Shown here: in pieces, positions 59,601 to 64,000 of the stretch
How the letters are laid out: the number at the start of each line of letters is the position of its first letter
Position numbering within the stretch: the stretch's first letter is position 1
Source: Diphasiastrum complanatum
Lineage: Eukaryota > Streptophyta > Lycopodiopsida > Lycopodiales > Lycopodiaceae
NCBI GenBank assembly: GCA_029204225.1
Contig: CM055092.1
Coordinates: 44,322,309-44,386,308 of the forward strand
DNA length: 64,000 bases
Direction: 5' to 3'
Notes under the pieces: generated by a model
The model's input: only the letters and a program-made list of their open reading frames with translations
The model's database searches: none
What the model was told of the DNA's origin: nothing
Made by a program: the position numbers and the translations under genes

Positions 59601-61311
59601 CTACTACACATGCTCATGCTCATGCTCATTGTTTCAGGGTTTTATCACCCAAATGGTCATAAAAGGTCTCAATCATGATGAGGCTAGCGGTATCCAAGCA
59701 CAGCGAATGAACAAAGTCCCTAGCTCCTCAACTAAATGCAACTATAAAAAAGTACGAGACTGAATCTCCAAGTAACATGGTTGAAGAGATAATCAATGGG
59801 GAAAATGCTCGATTCTGTTAATCACTATTGGCCAATAAAAATGATGTGACTCGAAGCAAAGCCCCAAGAAAACAAGTAAAATTGCAGCACTGGTAGCATG
59901 GTTTTCATGATAGTTGCTTGGACAGCTTCTGAAACTTTTGACACAGTTCAAATGCTGTGCATTTCGAAACCTCTTAGTAGCATAAGTTTCAAAAGGTCGT
60001 CTTCTATTAACTAACAAAACATCAATGCATTGTTACAATAACCCTGCCATGCTTTTTACACCTTCGATGTTGGTTTAAGCAACTTTTTATTGGTACATGA
60101 AAGAAAATATTGAAATGAACAAAGAAAGGTTGTAAATAATGCGCTTGTTGTAAGATACATATATATTTGAATCATAACTCATTGCATAAACAAACATTCC
60201 AAATGTCTTGGCTCATCGAACAGTAGAAAATAAAAAAGAAGGAAAATGCAAATCATTTGTCTACATCGCAAACCATCCTGTAATGAAGAAGGCAAGCATT
60301 CATTCATGGGGTCAAATCCACATAGAACTTCACTCTCTTAAGCTTTATGTTACTTCTCTAAAAAACCCAATAAACTCTACAGTCAGAACTCAGTGAATGT
60401 TGACTTACAGCTCGGTTCTGCTTATCTAATCCATCAATAAGAATGTCAATCGGGACTCCTTTCAGCGTAGCATATGCCTGCAGCATATAGAAAAATTGTC
60501 TTTTATTAAGACCCAGACAAACAAACAGTATCTCCATAGCAAGTAGCAACAGATTGTCTGTCATTACTGTTCCTAAAGCAAACTCACCTCATTCCTATTG
60601 AACATGTTCACTCGAAGCACTGACTTGAATACTTCGCCTGCCTGCAATAAGAAGGCCAGCTTGTTGCAGTTGTCTTCACAGCATTGGCAAGAACTACTCA
60701 AAAAGGTTTATTCTACACAAAAATTAACTCATCGTATTTGATAAGAATGGTACAATGGCAAAGAAAACTTAGCATTAGCCAAAAAACCAAGACACGGCAC
60801 CTCAAGGTCAGCTTGATTGAATAAGATATCTTCCAAGCTGCTGCAGCATTGTTCATACAGCAACATGATTTTTAAAATAGAACAGGAGATTTAAATACCT
60901 CAAGAGCCTTGCTGACTTCTTCTATAGGCCAGTGATCTCTCCATTTAACTGCAGGTTTCAATTTCGGAATTGCCATAGGGACATACTCAAATCTCCCAGG
61001 TGACGCTTCCCTTGAATGATTGCACGCCACATAATTCTCCTCGACTGAGTGACTTGACGAGTTGATTCCGTCGAAACATAGAGATGACTTCATTCCTGAA
61101 AAAGTTGCTAAGTCAACAGAACAAGATTCTTGTCTTGACTTTGGTTCACTGAAAGTGCCTGTAGAAACTGAACTAACTGAATACTGCTCCCGAGATTTGT
61201 TCGTGAATCTTGGATTTGGCATAGCACTGGGACTTGGGCTCCGCAATAAAGAAAGACTATTGATTTGAGCGGAAAGTTCCTTCATAGTATGTTTGGCATT
61301 CTTGTTCTCAG
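50736..61311 (-). CDS. DIS3L2/SOV-like 3'-5' exoribonuclease, six exons seen
   Basis: RNase II/RNB-family exonuclease that degrades cytoplasmic mRNA 3'-5'. Minus-strand exons by GT-AG sites and protein continuity: 61,311-60,899; 60,641-60,588; 60,477-60,409; 56,242-53,813; 51,374-51,303; 51,131-50,736 (stop). All internal junctions keep frame, giving about 1143 residues. Cold-shock-like parts: HWPIEEVSKALE, GEVFKSVLRVN, GVPIDILIDG, MEGDTVAVQLDP. RNB catalytic motif IDPPTAKDLDDALS (four Asp kept) lies at about 55,100-55,136; FTSPIRRYPDIVVHR near 54,130. The C-terminus (FMSVYVSKIA, MERRIYYDEIDGL, AVGGENRPVDVG) fits plant SOV proteins. No PIN domain is seen, unlike DIS3/RRP44. The first visible exon begins mid-codon, so the true start is upstream and unseen. 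Gene symbol left blank because orthology is untested. Confidence 0.9.
51605..51845 (+). mobile_element. tRNA-derived SINE in an exonuclease intron
   Basis: GGGCCTAGTGG at 51,616-51,626 matches a pol III A box at nearly all positions. GGAGTTAGTCC at 51,654-51,664 is a weaker B box, 27 bases on. The phrase CTAGTGGTTGAGAGC followed by AGGTCTGGAGTT is typical of plant tRNA-derived SINE heads. The 3' end near 51,845 is uncertain. It lies in the 2.4-kb intron, antisense to the gene. Confidence 0.55.
52284..52369. repeat. Two adjacent perfect hairpins rich in GGTACC
   Basis: Hairpin 1 has 16-base arms TATGGTGCCGCCCTGG (52,284-52,299) and its exact complement (52,313-52,328) around a 13-base loop. 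Hairpin 2 has 13-base arms CCATTATGGTACC (52,341-52,353) and complement (52,357-52,369) around GGC. More GGTACC and GGCGG words surround them. They lie in the same intron as the SINE. Confidence 0.9.
52480..53560 (+). pseudogene. Decayed copia gag to pre-integrase in an intron
   Basis: Gag text in shifting frames: VLNSLPLPYQIFVMTLRQ, then CIYCG of a zinc knuckle near 52,980, and finally LWWLKKHNIVIGLPGICEEC and VMGKH of the pre-integrase segment near 53,490. Many stops. Antisense to the host gene, within the 53,812-51,375 intron. Confidence 0.7.
53583..53625. repeat. (CA)n microsatellite
   Basis: About 21 CA units directly after the copia remnant, within the intron. Confidence 0.95.
56243..58020. 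other. Intron part without recognised feature
   Basis: Lower-coordinate part of the 4.2-kb intron between exons at 60,409 and 56,242. Only short frames; no element text seen. Confidence 0.45.
58020..58470. repeat. Pyrimidine-rich low-complexity tract
   Basis: CT/CCCT runs, then repeated CCTACC, GATCTGCC and poly-C. GATCTGCCTNCC recurs many times between 58,240 and 58,480. The long Pro/Leu/Ser-rich frames here come from this composition. Confidence 0.8.
58650..59448 (+). pseudogene. 5'-truncated LINE reverse transcriptase fragment
   Basis: RT begins just before the catalytic motif: ILIAILLYADDVVLVSTTREG, then LHEFCTRWGLGVNIGKTKVM and the SYTYLGILFSG motif, as in plant non-LTR (LINE) RT and thumb. 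About 265 codons stay open from the YADD region to TAG at 59,448. In a neighbouring frame the text continues as RRRSRDLVHEDEDYDDDD and an Arg/Ser/His tail, so a frameshift probably removed the original C-terminus. RT N-terminus and endonuclease are absent, as usual for LINE 5' truncation. It sits antisense in the 4.2-kb intron. Confidence 0.8.
59491..59509. repeat. Short (GAT)n repeat
   Basis: Six GAT units, encoding the Asp run in the shifted LINE frame. Confidence 0.85.
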
Positions 61312-62720
61312 CTGAAGATGCAAAAATTACAATAAAACTAACATGTCATTCATAATTTTCTGAAACTAATTTGCAAAGAGAGTAGCTTTTGAAACTTGAA
61401 ATTGCATTGTTGTTGTTGTTTATGACACTAAATGCCGTAATTGTTCTGATTGTTCCTACATTTAGCTTACATAAAATTTTAACCTCAATATCCTCATTTT
61501 GTGGGAATAATTCCTCAGTGTGTTACTGATAGTAAATTCTAATTCTCACAAAAACTTTTTTGTATATATGAAGTCTAATAGCTTATAGAGCAATGTCAAC
61601 TTCCAGCTCCATCAAGTTTGCACATTCTTCAAACATAACAAAGTTAAAGTTGCCCAAGTGTGCTTGTAAATTCGTAACCATGATTCTATTAGTGGCTCAA
61701 TTATATTACTAAAAAAAATTGAACTCAAAACAATGAGAAGTTGACAGTCGGGACAAGTCACGAGTCACAAACTGCATGCTGTATTATGCTGGAAAAAGCA
61801 TGATTAAAATGTCATTATACGTATATATGAATTGTAATTCTAGGCACTAAAGATGCACACTTAGTATAAAGTACCAAAGTCAGGATTCATTGATCCGTGA
61901 ACAGTAGTGATCAGAATCTAGATACTGAAGGCTTTAAGTGTCAATATGATTGAATGATCAAGGCTCGAATCAGCAGATCATCATGGCGACGTTGAGAAAG
62001 GTGAATTTTAGCAATCAAAAGATCAGGAGGAAGGTTGAGCAAGGTTGCAAGTCGGGTTCAGACAACAAGGAAGCAGGCAGGTTAGGCGACATGGGAGACT
62101 GGCCAAAGTGTGACAAGAAAAGGCCCAGTGTTAAGGGCTAAAAAATAATTGCAAAAGAAAATGGGGCCTGGCCACACAAAAGAAAAAGCTTTAGAAAATT
62201 GTGCAGATTCAAAAGCATTTGAAAAACACATTTTCAAATGGTTGTATGAGCCTACAAACCTGGTTTTTTGTCATTCATCTCAGCAATTTTTGTTTCTCAG
62301 CAATTCTAACACAACCATGGTGCACATTTCTGCAGTTGTTGAAATCAAATGGAGAACACACCTTCACCCACCTTATGATATATTCGTGAAGATTGCTCAA
62401 AAATGCAAATTACTACCACTTCTGATCGTGGATCCTTGCATTAAAAATGTCAAGGATTGATTTAAAATCTTATGATGGAAGAGAATGTTATTTATTTAAA
62501 AGTCACAAAGAAACAATTTTATGTTGATAAGGCAACCTATGCTAAAGCACAGAATTTCCGTGCAAAGGCTAGCAATGCCATGCAATGTGGCGTGGCAAGA
62601 TCAAAGACAAAAGCAGTTAGGTATTCATCGAGTGGCATAATACCCTAGCCAAATTTAAAACCCTAGCTTTTGGAGACACTTCAGTACTTTCCAAGTTAAC
62701 TTCTATCTACTTGCTTACTC
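61312..62720. other. Unassigned stretch upstream of the first visible exon
   Basis: No minus-strand frame here clearly supplies the missing N-terminus of the exonuclease. Plus-strand frames at 61,950-62,141 and 62,149-62,460 are short and unrecognised. The right part may be leader or LTR of the copia remnant that follows, but no primer site is seen. Confidence 0.35.
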
Positions 62721-62729
62721 ATACAAAAT

Positions 62730-64000
62730 GATGGGACATTGTTATAGGACAAGAGACAACTCCTCAAACAAAGCTTCAGTTAAAGGACTACATCAAGAGA
62801 GGACCATAAACCACACAGAGTCATCAACCCTTTCGTGGAAGACAAGATCATTCATCACATTTGTAATGCTCAAGGACCAAATGAGGCTTGGGAAATTCTC
62901 AGGTCTATGAAGATCATAAACACTAGATTCACCATGGTTCTTCATTTGCATAACAGATTACGTAATCTCACAATGGATACAGGTGACTCTGTCAGTGAGC
63001 CCATTCCTAAGGTCAAGGACCTTATATATCAACTTGGAAAAGTTGGTGAAACAATCAATCATCAAAATGTTGTTTCTATAGCTTGTCTATAGTCTAATGT
63101 TTTTCAAAATTATGAGATGTCACTCTCAGCTACGAAGAGTCTCCCTTCATTTGGGAGTTATGTGATCTTCTTTAAAGGAATGAGGAGGATCTTTTTGAGA
63201 GAGAGAATTTTTCTAAGCCTGCCTTAGCTTGTAAGAGGAAACAATTTGCCAAGGGAAAAAAGAAAGACAAGGGCAAATCAAAGGATTCACAATAGAACTT
63301 GGAGCAGCAAGTGTCCAAGTTACAGGTTTCAAATGAATCAAGAAACAAATCTTCATCTACTCCAAAGCGAGACGGCGAATGCAACTACTGCGGTAAGTAC
63401 AAATACTTTGCTTTTGATTGCATAATAAGTGAAGTGATTAAAAGAATGGAGAGAAGCAGTAAGGTCAAAAAAAAAGGATGAGAACTACGGCTTATTCATT
63501 GCCACTTTAACAACCCAATCCACAGTTGGTGGGTGATACATTGACTCTGGAGCCCAAAAGCATGTGACTCCTCAAAGGGTTTGGTTCAATACCTTTGAAA
63601 AGTTGGAGGATGGACAGCACGTGCACTTAGGTGACAATACAGAGCATGAAGTCACGGACACAGGATCATTTCTATAAAGTTATCATTGAGTGAGGTAAAA
63701 GAAATCAAGCATGTTCAATTTCTACCCTGGTTAACCAAAAATCTGCTTTCAATTGGCAATACTACCAAGAAAAACATCCTAGTTGAGTTGATTGAGGATT
63801 GGTTGATAAAAAACAGAGCATAAATAATAGGGGTGGCCAAGGATTTGTAGGAAGATGACCTATACAAAACGATTCCAAACAAAAAGGCTTTTTCAATGAA
63901 GGACTCAAAAGTGAACAGGTTAATGCATGAAAGGTATGGTCATTGGAGTTATAAAAGCTTACAAGTGCTTAAAAAGCACAACATGGTCGTTGAACTTCCT
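62730..64000 (+). pseudogene. Decayed copia gag-protease, runs off the window
   Basis: Gag text EAWEILRSMKIINTRFTMVL and LHNRLRNLTMDTGDSVSEPI; zinc knuckle CNYCGKYKYFAFDC (the His is changed); protease YIDSGAQKHVTPQRVWF after a stop at about 63,528; pre-integrase MHERYGHWSYKSLQVLKKHN at the end. Stops and frameshifts throughout. Integrase would follow outside the window. Confidence 0.8.

Overview
The window is nuclear DNA from a land plant with a large, repeat-dominated genome. Evidence is plant-type Ty1/copia and Ty3/gypsy LTR retrotransposons, initiator-Met and Asp tRNA primer sites, telo-box motifs, GT-AG introns of up to about 4 kb, and a plant-type RNase II-family gene. No marker fixes the species. 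A fern or other seed-free plant, or a gymnosperm, fits best, but this is inference.

Layout. 1-303: LTR end of a copia-like element. 526-6121: a structurally complete, gag-only Ty3/gypsy-type element with a 5-bp target duplication and a 151-bp tandem array in its leader. 6.9-8.1 kb (-): broken, intron-containing DNA N4/N6-methyltransferase-like gene. 8.3-9.1 kb: palindrome cluster and a tandem duplication. 9.5-12.2 kb (+): remnants of a plant gene resembling DUF7869 proteins. 12.2-14.5 kb (-): copia gag/protease with LTR. 14.8-18.05 kb: two long inverted LTR-like arms enclosing a truncated relative of the first gypsy element. 18-22 kb: degenerate repeats. 22.0-22.5 kb: intronless histone H3-family (CENH3-like) pseudogene with two stops. 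22.5-31 kb: mosaic of copia and gypsy fragments plus two unrecognised reading frames. 32.0-36.6 kb: nearly complete decayed copia element. 36.6-37.4 kb: copia RNase H fragment. 37.4-40.7 kb: mostly unassigned, with one small secretory-looking ORF. 40.8-45.0 kb: copia element with an intact 660-codon RT/RNase H frame and a 3' LTR. 45-50.7 kb: no gene recognised, two tandem-duplicated patches. 50.7-61.3 kb (-): the one convincing host gene, a DIS3L2/SOV-like exoribonuclease with at least six exons. 62.8-64 kb: start of another decayed copia element.

The host gene carries a LINE, a copia remnant and a tRNA-type SINE in its introns, all on the opposite strand. Nearly everything else is retrotransposon debris. 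The points most worth a second look are the H3/CENH3-like pseudogene, the gag-only element family with its repeated leader, the methyltransferase relic, the inverted arms at 14.8-18.05 kb, and the GGTACC hairpins in the exonuclease intron. All alignments were made by eye; no database search was possible.
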